This document shows, one piece after another, positions 7,807-13,614 of a stretch of 14,284 bases of DNA. The notes beneath the pieces were generated by a model, which was not told the origin of the DNA, did no database searches, and was given only the letters and a program-made list of their open reading frames with translations. The DNA comes from an uncultured Actinomyces sp. (lineage in GTDB: Bacteria > Actinomycetota > Actinomycetes > Actinomycetales > Actinomycetaceae): NCBI GenBank assembly GCA_938040725.1, contig CALHZX010000006.1, positions 1 through 14,284 on the forward strand, given 5' to 3'. Position 1 is the first letter of the stretch; each line of letters begins with the position of its first letter. The position numbers and the translations under genes were made by a program.

Positions 7807-9048
7807 TTACAGGTTTTTAGCCAACCGTCGGCAGATGATCGCGCGGTGACGCCCGTCGACGCGCGTCGCGATGACGGTCAGCTGCTCGCCTCCGCCGCCC
7901 AATTTCAAGGATTTACGCAGGTCGTCGGGGTTGATGTCTGCTCCGCGCTTCTTGATTTCGACGCTGCCCGCCCCGCGCGAGTGCAGCTCGGCGGAAATCG
8001 CCTTTGCCCGCAGGTTGGTCACCGCCAGGACCTCGAAGCGGTTATAGAAGGGAGAATCGGGCAGGTCATCCCCTGTCAGGTAGGCGATCTTGTCGGAGAC
8101 GATGCCCGCGCCGACCTCGTCCGCGAGGCGCCCGAGGAGGCCCGCGCGGATGACCGCGCTATCGGGCTCGGCAACCATCGCGCCCAGGGGAGCAACCTCC
8201 ACGCGGGGCGCGGGCGCGTTCGGCGCGAAGCCCTCGGGAGTGGAGAGTGAATGGGCGGCCCCGGCCTCGTCCAAGAGGAGGCACGAGCGCCCCGACCCCT
8301 CGGGGGACAGCGCGGGGGACCAGAGCGAGGCCTCGACGAGGTCGCCGCCCACGCTCACCCACTGCGCGTGCCAGGAGGAGGGGATGTGCTCGTACGCGAT
8401 GCCCGGCGCCACCTTGATGCCAACGCGGTCGATCGTGGAGGCCCAGCCCAGCACGAGAGAAAGGGGAGGAGACCACTGCTCCGGGTCCGTGATGCGCGCC
8501 GACCCGCGCGAGGCTCCCGTGCGTCGGGCGGGATCCGCAAAAATTGCGTCGACGCCTTGGGCGGCTAACTCGCCCATGTCGAGGTCGGTGACGTCCCCCA
8601 GGCGTACTTCGGATCCCTCGAAGGCGCGCAGGTTCGCGGCGACGGCCCCCGCGGCGTCAGGGTCGATGTCGACGGCCAGCACGTTCATGCCGAGGCCGGC
8701 GATCGCCATGGCGTCCGATCCGATGCCGCAGCCCAGGTCCGCGACGCGGCTTGCCCCGCAGTCCCGGAATCGCTGGGCGTGCCGGGCTGCTACGACGAGG
8801 CGCGTGGCCTGCTCGAGGCCGTCGCGCGTGAACACCATGTGCGAGGCGAAGGGGCCGAACTTGGCGCGCGCAGCCTGGCGCAGGGCGAGCTGGGTGAGGA
8901 CGGCGACCACCAGCTCCGCGTCGAGGCCGGAGGCTCGCAGGGCAGAGCCGAGCTCCGGCAGGGGAATCGGGTTGACGGCCTGCTTGGCCTGCAGGGATTC
9001 CAGCAGCTCCCAGCCGGGGGAGGACAGAACGGGGGTCAGGGCACTCAC
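7807..9048 (-). CDS. Class I SAM-dependent methyltransferase with C-terminal THUMP-like domain
   Basis: The product is 413 residues. A helical N-terminal region (1-95) precedes a Rossmann-fold methyltransferase core with motif I VADLGCGIG (102-110), the acidic SAM-ribose ligand in AVDIDPDA (125-132), GDVTD (151-155) and a motif IV-like DAIFADPARR (167-176). The last 75 residues (EIKKRGADINPDDLRKSL at 364-381) match what I know as the THUMP-like domain of a conserved actinobacterial family about 400 residues long. An RNA substrate is likely from the DPAR motif and the THUMP-like tail, but the target base is unknown. The frame is open to 9492, across the groES control region, so the start must be chosen: GTG 9048 is where the protein begins to look structured, and GACAAT lies six bases before it, suggesting a leaderless start; no proper ribosome-binding site is present. 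It is divergent from groES, with 241 bases between the start codons. Confidence 0.87.
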   Translation of the reverse strand: MSALTPVLSSPGWELLESLQAKQAVNPIPLPELGSALRASGLDAELVVAVLTQLALRQAARAKFGPFASHMVFTRDGLEQATRLVVAARHAQRFRDCGASRVADLGCGIGSDAMAIAGLGMNVLAVDIDPDAAGAVAANLRAFEGSEVRLGDVTDLDMGELAAQGVDAIFADPARRTGASRGSARITDPEQWSPPLSLVLGWASTIDRVGIKVAPGIAYEHIPSSWHAQWVSVGGDLVEASLWSPALSPEGSGRSCLLLDEAGAAHSLSTPEGFAPNAPAPRVEVAPLGAMVAEPDSAVIRAGLLGRLADEVGAGIVSDKIAYLTGDDLPDSPFYNRFEVLAVTNLRAKAISAELHSRGAGSVEIKKRGADINPDDLRKSLKLGGGGEQLTVIATRVDGRHRAIICRRLAKNL

Positions 9049-9054
9049 CCGCTC

Positions 9055-9060
9055 ATTGTC
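9055..9060 (-). promoter_or_regulatory. -10-like box before the methyltransferase start
   Basis: On the minus strand GACAAT ends six bases before the GTG at 9048, the same spacing as TACAAT before guaB. Its first base departs from TANNNT and no -35 box is visible, so this is tentative. Confidence 0.3.
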
Positions 9061-9144
9061 CCATCTCTTCGGGGGCGAGGTCGTCTGTGGGTGCGCGGTC
9101 GGGTGCGGATAGCGTGGGCCGAGTCTCGCCCAGGGTGAACGCGC

Positions 9145-9171
9145 CTGGCACTCGGCTTGCCCGAGTGCCAG
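9145..9171 (+). promoter_or_regulatory. CIRCE operator (HrcA site) of groES
   Basis: CTGGCACTC and GAGTGCCAG are perfect inverted arms separated by exactly nine bases, the geometry of the CIRCE element (classical form TTAGCACTC-N9-GAGTGCTAA) bound by the heat-shock repressor HrcA. The pairing extends one more base on each side (9144 and 9172). The probable -35 box TTGCCC (9157-9162) lies within the spacer, so bound repressor would block the polymerase. Confidence 0.9.
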
Positions 9172-9186
9172 GACCACGCCTACACT
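9157..9186 (+). promoter_or_regulatory. groES promoter
   Basis: TTGCCC (9157-9162) and TACACT (9181-9186) are separated by 18 bases and fit a housekeeping sigma-factor promoter. Transcription should begin near 9193, giving a leader of roughly 97 bases. Confidence 0.65.
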
Positions 9187-9197
9187 CGTGGAGCAAG

Positions 9198-9213
9198 CGC
9201 GGGAAAACCCGCG
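9198..9213 (+). other. Hairpin at the 5' end of the groES leader
   Basis: CGCGGG-AAAA-CCCGCG is a perfect six-base-pair stem with an AAAA loop, starting about five bases after the predicted transcription start. A hairpin this close to the 5' end could protect the mRNA or act as a temperature-dependent element. It does not cover the ribosome-binding site, 65 or more bases downstream. Confidence 0.45.
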
Positions 9214-9289
9214 ACCGGTCCCGCACCTGACCCCCGCGACGGCAGGGAACGGACGAGCACCTTCGTGACAAAAAAGAAAGGGAGCGACA

Positions 9290-9586
9290 ATGTCGATCTC
9301 CATCAAGCCCCTCGAGGACCGCATCGTCATCCGCCAGGTTGAGGCCGAGCAGACCACCGCCTCCGGCCTGGTCATTCCGGACACCGCCAAGGAGAAGCCG
9401 CAGGAAGGCGAAGTTATCGCCGTGGGCCCCGGCCGCGTGGACGACAACGGCAACCGCATTCCCGTCGACGTCAAGGTCGGCGACGTGGTCATCTACTCGC
9501 GCTACGGCGGCACCGAGGTTAAGTACGACGGCCAGGAGTACCAGATCCTGTCCTCGCGTGACGTGCTGGCGGTCGTGGAGCGCTGA
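9290..9586 (+). CDS. groES: Co-chaperonin GroES (Hsp10)
   Basis: GroES caps the GroEL cage and sets up the folding chamber in the cytoplasm; it works as a heptamer. The product is 98 residues, the full family length. Typical sequence runs from end to end: IKPLEDRIVIRQ near the start, the mobile loop TTASGLVIPDTAKEKP (22-37) with its hydrophobic tripeptide that contacts GroEL, the roof region GEVIAVGPGRVDDNG, and the closing YSRYGGTEVKYDG and SSRDVLAVVE. The ATG at 9290 has GGGAG upstream with six bases between. Control is by a CIRCE operator overlapping the promoter, so HrcA heat-shock control is expected. Unusually, no groEL follows: the gene is closed at once by a very strong terminator and the next gene runs the other way. 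Its GroEL partner must therefore be encoded elsewhere. Confidence 0.97.
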   Translation: MSISIKPLEDRIVIRQVEAEQTTASGLVIPDTAKEKPQEGEVIAVGPGRVDDNGNRIPVDVKVGDVVIYSRYGGTEVKYDGQEYQILSSRDVLAVVER

Positions 9587-9604
9587 GCGCTTCGCATACT
9601 GAAC

Positions 9605-9652
9605 GCTACAGGGGTGGCCCGGAAGGAAATCCTTCCGGGCCACCCCTGTAGC
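9605..9652. terminator. 22-bp perfect hairpin terminator between groES and the DsbA-like gene
   Basis: Bases 9605-9626 pair without mismatch with 9631-9652 around an AAAT loop. The hairpin starts 19 bases after the groES stop and is followed on the plus strand by TATCTTGT, a short T-rich tail. It lies between convergent genes and can serve both strands, though the minus-strand exit is not T-rich. Confidence 0.92.
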
Positions 9653-9704
9653 TATCTTGTCGTTCTCGGCTGCGCCGCTCAATGCTGCGCCGTAGACCCT
9701 CGCG

Positions 9705-10517
9705 TCAGGAAGCGGACTGCGCCGCCTGCTCGAGGATCGTGTTGCGGATGTAGGAAGCATCCCGGTAACCGCTGACGAACGCCTTATTGATAAACATCGT
9801 GGGCGTGCCACTGATGCCCGCCTGGTGAGCCTGTTCCTTGGCCGCCTTCACCTTGGAGACGGTGTGATCGGCGAGCATCGTCTCGCGGAACTTGTCCAAG
9901 TCGGGCACACCCGCCTGGGCCGCGAAATCGACGAGAGCCTGCTCGGAGTACTGCGGGTGCCCGGTCGGGTCGGCCGCCGCGTAGACCGCGTCGTGGAACT
10001 CCCAGAACCTGCCCTGCTCGCCGGCCGCGATGCCCGCCTGTGCGGCCAGGGGAGAGGTCTCGGTGATCTGCGCCAGGTCGTACCACTCCACGCGCAGCGT
10101 GCCATCCGCGACGAGGTCAGCCAGCGCCGGGTCGATCTCCTGGGCGTACTTCGTGCAATAGGGGCACGCGAAATCGGAGAAGAGAACCATCGTGACGGGG
10201 GCGTTGATGTCCCCCTTCGCCTGCGGATCGTCCACCTGGTGACGCACGAACGACTTCATGATCTCCAGATTGTTCGCGTTCGTCTGGCTGGGGGCCGCCG
10301 TCTCAGTGTTCTGCGGCATCTGTGCGGCCGCGGTCGGCGTGGCCGCAGGGGTGGCCTGGGACGCCGGAGAGGTGGAGGAGAGCTGGACGCCCATCCACAC
10401 GCATGCGCCCGCGAGGATCGCCGTGATCGGCGCGGTCACGAAGAATAGCGTCTTGTACGGATTGCTGGGGCTTTCCGTGGCCTTCTCGCGTGCGGCCTTG
10501 GTGTCGTTGCTGGTCAT
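9705..10517 (-). CDS. Membrane-anchored DsbA-family thiol-disulfide oxidoreductase
   Basis: The product is 270 residues. A short polar cytoplasmic tail (1-21) is followed by one transmembrane helix (about 23-46), a low-complexity Ala/Thr/Pro/Gln linker (47-82) and an extracytoplasmic thioredoxin-fold domain (about 85-265). The domain has the active-site motif FACPYC (Cys118, Cys121) and the cis-proline loop SGTPTMF (Pro239), with the helical insertion expected for DsbA (thioredoxin_4, PF13462-like). It should form or shuffle disulfides in exported proteins. Actinomyces uses such an enzyme (MdbA) to fold pilins, but orthology to MdbA cannot be settled here. The ATG at 10517 has GGGAG five bases upstream; the frame stays open to 10721, inside whiB3, and that extension is rejected. 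No VKOR or DsbD partner is adjacent. It lies 89 bases downstream of whiB3 on the same strand, with a terminator between, so it probably has its own promoter. Confidence 0.9.
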   Translation of the reverse strand: MTSNDTKAAREKATESPSNPYKTLFFVTAPITAILAGACVWMGVQLSSTSPASQATPAATPTAAAQMPQNTETAAPSQTNANNLEIMKSFVRHQVDDPQAKGDINAPVTMVLFSDFACPYCTKYAQEIDPALADLVADGTLRVEWYDLAQITETSPLAAQAGIAAGEQGRFWEFHDAVYAAADPTGHPQYSEQALVDFAAQAGVPDLDKFRETMLADHTVSKVKAAKEQAHQAGISGTPTMFINKAFVSGYRDASYIRNTILEQAAQSAS

Positions 10518-10560
10518 GTGAGCTCCCGGAGGGGGTTGGCGGATGGGTGGGCAGTAAAAT

Positions 10561-10590
10561 GGTGCGGCATCGCGGTGGCGATGCCGCACC
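10561..10590 (-). terminator. Intrinsic terminator after whiB3
   Basis: A perfect 13-bp stem (10561-10573 with 10578-10590) and a 4-base loop begin 16 bases after the whiB3 stop. On the minus strand the stem is followed by ATTTTACTG, the T-run expected of an intrinsic terminator, which also fixes the direction. Confidence 0.88.
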
Positions 10591-10606
10591 GAACAATGGA
10601 AGCGCG

Positions 10607-10903
10607 TTAGGAGACGCGGCGACCGCGCCCGGAGGAGCGGATCTCTTCGCGTCGTTCTTCTTCGGTCATTCCACCCCAGATGCCGTAGGGCTCCTGGGCG
10701 GCCAGAGCGTAGGACCGGCACTGCTCGATCACCGGGCAGGTTGCGCAGATCGCCTTGGCGTTCGCCGCGCGGCGTCGGCGTGTGGAGCCGCGCTCACCCT
10801 CGGGGTGGAAGAACAGCTCGGTGTCCAGGTCACGGCACGCCGCTTCGTACTGCCATTCCCACGCGTCGATCATGGGTCCGGGCAGACGGGAGACGTCAGT
10901 CAT
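10607..10903 (-). CDS. whiB3: WhiB-family redox-sensing regulator, WhiB3/WhiD type
   Basis: WhiB proteins carry a 4Fe-4S cluster that reacts with O2 and NO, and act with the principal sigma factor to control transcription. The product is 98 residues with all four ligands, Cys23, Cys53, Cys56 and Cys62, in the pattern C-x29-C-x2-C-x5-C, the turn motif GIWGG (74-78) and an Arg/Gly-rich basic tail (84-97) that contacts DNA. The start RLPGP, the segment ELFFHPEGERG (29-39) and CPVIEQCRSYAL (56-67) match the WhiB3 (mycobacteria)/WhiD (Streptomyces) branch rather than WhiB1 or WhiB2. Position supports this: the gene lies between groES and guaB and is opposed to both, as in Mycobacterium tuberculosis. 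AAGGAGG precedes the ATG at 10903 by seven bases. The promoter and an inverted repeat lie just upstream, and an intrinsic terminator follows the gene. Confidence 0.93.
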   Translation of the reverse strand: MTDVSRLPGPMIDAWEWQYEAACRDLDTELFFHPEGERGSTRRRRAANAKAICATCPVIEQCRSYALAAQEPYGIWGGMTEEERREEIRSSGRGRRVS

Positions 10904-10927
10904 TGGGTGCCTCCTTCATGTCTGTCG

Positions 10928-10957
10928 TGCCGACATTTTCGGCACACGATGTCGGCA
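10928..10957 (-). promoter_or_regulatory. Inverted repeat at the whiB3 transcription start, likely operator
   Basis: TGCCGACAT (10928-10936) and ATGTCGGCA (10949-10957) are perfect 9-base inverted arms 12 bases apart. A third TCGGCA half-site at 10939-10944 also pairs with the left arm (GTGCCGA-N5-TCGGCAC). The outer repeat abuts the whiB3 -10 box and covers the predicted start of transcription near 10951, the position of a repressor operator. Confidence 0.6.
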
Positions 10958-10987
10958 AGAATAGGCACTTGCGCGGTAGTTATTCAA
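10958..10987 (-). promoter_or_regulatory. whiB3 promoter
   Basis: On the minus strand TTGAAT (10982-10987) and TATTCT (10958-10963) are separated by 18 bases, a good match to a sigma-70-type promoter. The leader would be about 48 bases and contains the strong AAGGAGG site. Confidence 0.6.
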
Positions 10988-11102
10988 GGATCTTTCTCGA
11001 ATTATGATCCAGTTCTCAGCGCGTGGAGGCCTGGACTGTTAAAACCACGAAAAAACTTAGGTGCGCGAGTTGAACGAGCAGTGAATAACTTTATGAATAA
11101 CT
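10978..11102. repeat. Nonamer TGAATAACT, three copies in the whiB3/MerR-type intergenic region
   Basis: TGAATAACT occurs directly at 11082-11090 and 11094-11102 (12-base period) and inverted at 10978-10986. The inverted copy covers the whiB3 -35 box; the second direct copy covers the -10 box of the divergent MerR-type gene. The 298-base region from 10904 to 11201 is strikingly AT-rich in its middle part and has no gene. It holds two divergent promoters, the whiB3 operator-like dyad, these nonamers and a small GCGTGT/ACACGC hairpin (11131-11151) in the leader of the MerR-type gene. Confidence 0.6.
11070..11097 (+). promoter_or_regulatory. Promoter of the MerR-type regulator gene
   Basis: TTGAAC (11070-11075) and TATGAA (11092-11097) are separated by 16 bases. 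Transcription should start near 11104, leaving a leader of about 98 bases before the ATG at 11202. The nonamer repeats overlap the spacer and the -10 box, a plausible autoregulatory arrangement. Confidence 0.55.
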
Positions 11103-11201
11103 CTTTGTGTGTGCGGGGGTCTTTCCTGTGGCGTGTCAGCTTCTCACACGCAAGAATCGGGGTACCGGACAAACACCGACACATCGCGGAGAGGAGTAGG
11201 T

Positions 11202-12122
11202 ATGCCACGGGCGATCATCGAGCAGTCGGCTCTCGCCGACCGCTCCCGTACCGTCTCCTCCGTCTCCGACGAACTCGGCGTGTCAGCGTCGACGCTGCGC
11301 ACATGGGAACGACGCTACGGCCTCGGCCCCGCGCAACGAGAAGCCGGAGCGCGCCGTCGCTACCTGCCCGAGGACGTTGAACGCCTGCGCGCCATGATCC
11401 ACCACGTGCGCGCCGGGTTGCCCGCCGCCGAGGCAGCCAAACGTGCCCTCGCAGAGCGGGCACGCCTGCCCCAATCCGGCCCCGACAACGCCGCACAGCT
11501 GCGCACCGTCGTCCTCGCCGACGACTACGACCGCCTCGAGGAAGTGCTCGAATCCGCGGTCGCCAGCCATGGCCTCGTCCATACGTGGTCACGCTTCGTC
11601 GAACCCACCCTCAAATCCCTGCGATCCGCACCCGGCGGCGACCCGGTCGGCACGGCTCCCGCCATCATGCTCGTCAACGCCTTCCAACGCGTGTGCCGCT
11701 GCGCCTACCAGTCGCGGCCCACGCGCGCCCTCATCGGCGGGGACCGCATCGCAATCATCAGCGATGCCCTCCACGAGACACCCGCGCAGGTCGTCGGCGT
11801 CGCCCTGGCCTGGTACGGGTGCGACGTTCGTCTACTATCCAGCGAGAACTACGGAGGCGTCAGCGCCGACGATCGCTTCCGCGAATACGTGCGTGGCGGC
11901 GTGCCCGCGCTCACCGTCGTCCTGGGCTGCGGTCCCTCCTGCGCGCAGACCGTCGAAAACCTTGTCGCCCGCTACGGCGTCCCCATGATCATGGTGGGCT
12001 CAGACGTCCCCGAGGTCCTCTCACCGCTCGTCCAGCGCGTGCGAACGATCAGCGCCTGCGTCGAGGAGGTTCTCGCGCTCCTCGCACCCCAAGCGGATCT
12101 GCAGCTGGTCGGCCGCTCCTGA
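11202..12122 (+). CDS. MerR-family regulator with degenerate cobalamin-binding-like C-terminal domain
   Basis: The product is 306 residues. The ATG at 11202 follows GGAGAGGAG; the frame is open back to 11109, which lies just after the predicted transcription start and lacks a ribosome-binding site. Residues 16-85 form a MerR-type winged helix-turn-helix (VSSVSDELGVSASTLRTWE, then RRYG and RRYLPEDVERL). Residues 95-170 look like the helical cap and 178-290 like the Rossmann-type domain of CarH/LitR photoreceptor regulators, which bind adenosylcobalamin. The cobalamin motif DxHxxG reads ALHETP here (His191 kept, Asp and Gly lost) and the cap lacks an obvious Wx9EH, so B12 sensing is doubtful. 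It is divergent from whiB3 and shares its control region. The natural inference is that it controls whiB3, itself, or both. No sensory ligand can be named. Confidence 0.82.
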   Translation: MPRAIIEQSALADRSRTVSSVSDELGVSASTLRTWERRYGLGPAQREAGARRRYLPEDVERLRAMIHHVRAGLPAAEAAKRALAERARLPQSGPDNAAQLRTVVLADDYDRLEEVLESAVASHGLVHTWSRFVEPTLKSLRSAPGGDPVGTAPAIMLVNAFQRVCRCAYQSRPTRALIGGDRIAIISDALHETPAQVVGVALAWYGCDVRLLSSENYGGVSADDRFREYVRGGVPALTVVLGCGPSCAQTVENLVARYGVPMIMVGSDVPEVLSPLVQRVRTISACVEEVLALLAPQADLQLVGRS

Positions 12123-12202
12123 CGCGCTTGACGGCTTACGCGCAATCGCCCGCTCAACTGCGCGCTCGCGGCGCTCGCCTCCGCCCGCAGCGCTTGGCCA
12201 GG

Positions 12203-12211
12203 TGATACCGT
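12203..12211 (+). promoter_or_regulatory. Extended -10 promoter of the AGE-family gene
   Basis: TGATACCGT is a TGn-type extended -10 box (hexamer TACCGT at 12206-12211), 28 bases before the ATG at 12240. Extended boxes do not need a good -35, and none is seen. The AGGAGA ribosome-binding site lies in the short leader. Confidence 0.45.
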
Positions 12212-12239
12212 GAAGGCACGTACCGGCAGGAGAACAGTC

Positions 12240-13514
12240 ATGAACGCCCCCTGGAACAACGAAGACCTGCGCCGTGCATTCGACGCCGATTTTGACGCGC
12301 TCGTCGCCTTCGCTTCCCGCTCGAAGGCGCGGGTCGGTTTCGCCTTCCTGCGCGCCGACGGTCAGGTGGACCTCGGACGCCCGCTCGACGCGCGCATCAG
12401 CGCGCGCATGACCCACGTCTTCGCCCTCGCGCAGATGCGGGGTATCGAGGGGGCCGCGCACCTGGTCAGCCATGGCCTCGCCGCCCTCACCGGACCCCTG
12501 CGCGCCCCGAACGGATCCTGGTACGCGCAGGTCGTGCCCACGTCCGAACACAGCGCCACCCCCGTCCCCCGTGCGGTCTTCTCTCAGCGCGCACAGTCGG
12601 CGATGATCGGCGCTGCTGCCGCCGCCGTGATGGTCGGTCACGATGAGGCGCGCGACCTGCTCGCCGACCTTGAAGCGGACCAGGATCAGCGCTGGTGGGA
12701 CCCATGCGCCGGTGCCGTGCGCGAGGAGATCGAGGCCCAGGCCGGCGTCCGCTCGCCCCTGCGTCGCCTCTCCACCAACCTCGACACCGCGCAGGCCTAC
12801 CTGGCGGCCTGGGAAGCGACGGGGGAGCGCGTCTGGTTCGACCGCGCGCGCTCAATCCTGCGCCTCGTCGGCGAGATCGCGCCGCGCTGCGGCTTCGCCC
12901 TGCCTGACCTCTATGACGAGGAATGGCGCCCCCTGCCCGCCTCGGCTGACCATGCCCCCGTCGAGCTCATCCGCCCCGGAGATACCCTCCCCGGCCTCGG
13001 GTTCAAAGCCGCTCGCCTCATCGGGCAGGCCTACGCCATCCTCACCCACATGGGCGAACAACCCGGCCCCTGGATGATCGACACGGCGACCGCGCTCTAC
13101 GACCGCGCCCTCGCCGACGGGTGGACGGACGAGGGCGTGGGTGGCATCGTCTACACCCTCGACCCCGCAGGCGTTGTCGCCTCCCCCCAGCGCATGCACT
13201 GGGTCGTCTGCGAGGCCGCCAGTGCTGCCCGCGTCCTCGCCGAGGTCGTGGATCCCTCGCGCGCTGAGGACCTCGCCGTCGACTACGCCCGCGCCGTCGC
13301 CTGGGCCGACTCCCACGTCCGCGCAGGGATGGGACGCTGGATCCACGAGGTCGCGCCCGACGGCTCCGTCTCCATGCTCGTGTGGGAGGGACGCCCCGAC
13401 GCCCTCACCGCTGCCCGCATGCTGGCACGAGGCGCCGCCCCGATCCATCTCACAGTCACCGGTGCAACCGCCGCCAGCTACGCCTCCCAACCCGCCCCCA
13501 GCGCGACCTCCTGA
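12240..13514 (+). CDS. AGE-family (N-acylglucosamine 2-epimerase/YihS-like) protein, catalytic histidines apparently lost
   Basis: The product is 424 residues; the ATG at 12240 has AGGAGA six bases upstream, and a GTG at 12210 lies too near the promoter. The repeated helix pairs of an (alpha/alpha)6 barrel read throughout. Family landmarks are clear: ISARMTHVFALA (53-64) with the substrate Arg56, the region AYLAAWEATGERVWFDRA, GWTDEGVGGIVYTLDPAG, the HWVVCEA helix and WEGRPD near the end. Members isomerise or epimerise sugars such as mannose, sulfoquinovose or N-acetylglucosamine. As I recall YihS, its active-site residues are Arg55, His176, His248, Glu251 and His383. Here the matching positions read Arg56, Asp182 (in TNLDTAQAYLA), Leu253 and Lys256 (in PGLGFKAARLI) and Thr390 (in RPDALTAARM). 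The frame is intact, so this looks like a kept non-catalytic or re-purposed protein. It has its own promoter, 117 bases after the MerR-type gene. Confidence 0.8.
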   Translation: MNAPWNNEDLRRAFDADFDALVAFASRSKARVGFAFLRADGQVDLGRPLDARISARMTHVFALAQMRGIEGAAHLVSHGLAALTGPLRAPNGSWYAQVVPTSEHSATPVPRAVFSQRAQSAMIGAAAAAVMVGHDEARDLLADLEADQDQRWWDPCAGAVREEIEAQAGVRSPLRRLSTNLDTAQAYLAAWEATGERVWFDRARSILRLVGEIAPRCGFALPDLYDEEWRPLPASADHAPVELIRPGDTLPGLGFKAARLIGQAYAILTHMGEQPGPWMIDTATALYDRALADGWTDEGVGGIVYTLDPAGVVASPQRMHWVVCEAASAARVLAEVVDPSRAEDLAVDYARAVAWADSHVRAGMGRWIHEVAPDGSVSMLVWEGRPDALTAARMLARGAAPIHLTVTGATAASYASQPAPSATS

Positions 13515-13602
13515 GGGCCGCGCGGGCGCCCCGGCCTCGTTCCCCGATAGCCGACTTCGAGGCGTGCGCGGAGGCAACTACGCGAAAGCGCCATCGACCG
13601 CC

Positions 13603-13608
13603 TACAAT
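13603..13608 (+). promoter_or_regulatory. -10 box for a leaderless guaB transcript
   Basis: TACAAT is a near-perfect -10 hexamer ending six bases before the ATG at 13615, so transcription should begin on or next to the start codon. No ribosome-binding site precedes the ATG, and no clear -35 box is seen. Confidence 0.65.
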
Positions 13609-13614
13609 TGGCCC

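Noticed and set aside
9049..9492. Upstream extension of the methyltransferase reading frame to 9492 on the minus strand
   Set aside because: It runs antisense through the CIRCE operator, the groES promoter and the 5' half of groES. The protein there has no family look; the GTG at 9048 begins the recognisable domain.
10518..10721. Upstream extension of the DsbA-like frame to 10721
   Set aside because: It overlaps whiB3 and its terminator. The ATG at 10517 has a ribosome-binding site and leads straight into the tail and membrane helix.
11131..11151. GCGTGT/ACACGC hairpin in the MerR-type gene leader as a riboswitch
   Set aside because: A single six-base-pair stem with no conserved core; it does not resemble the cobalamin riboswitch or any other class I know.
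12021..12641. 206-codon minus-strand frame across the MerR-type/AGE junction
   Set aside because: Antisense to two real genes, with no ribosome-binding site and no recognisable domain.
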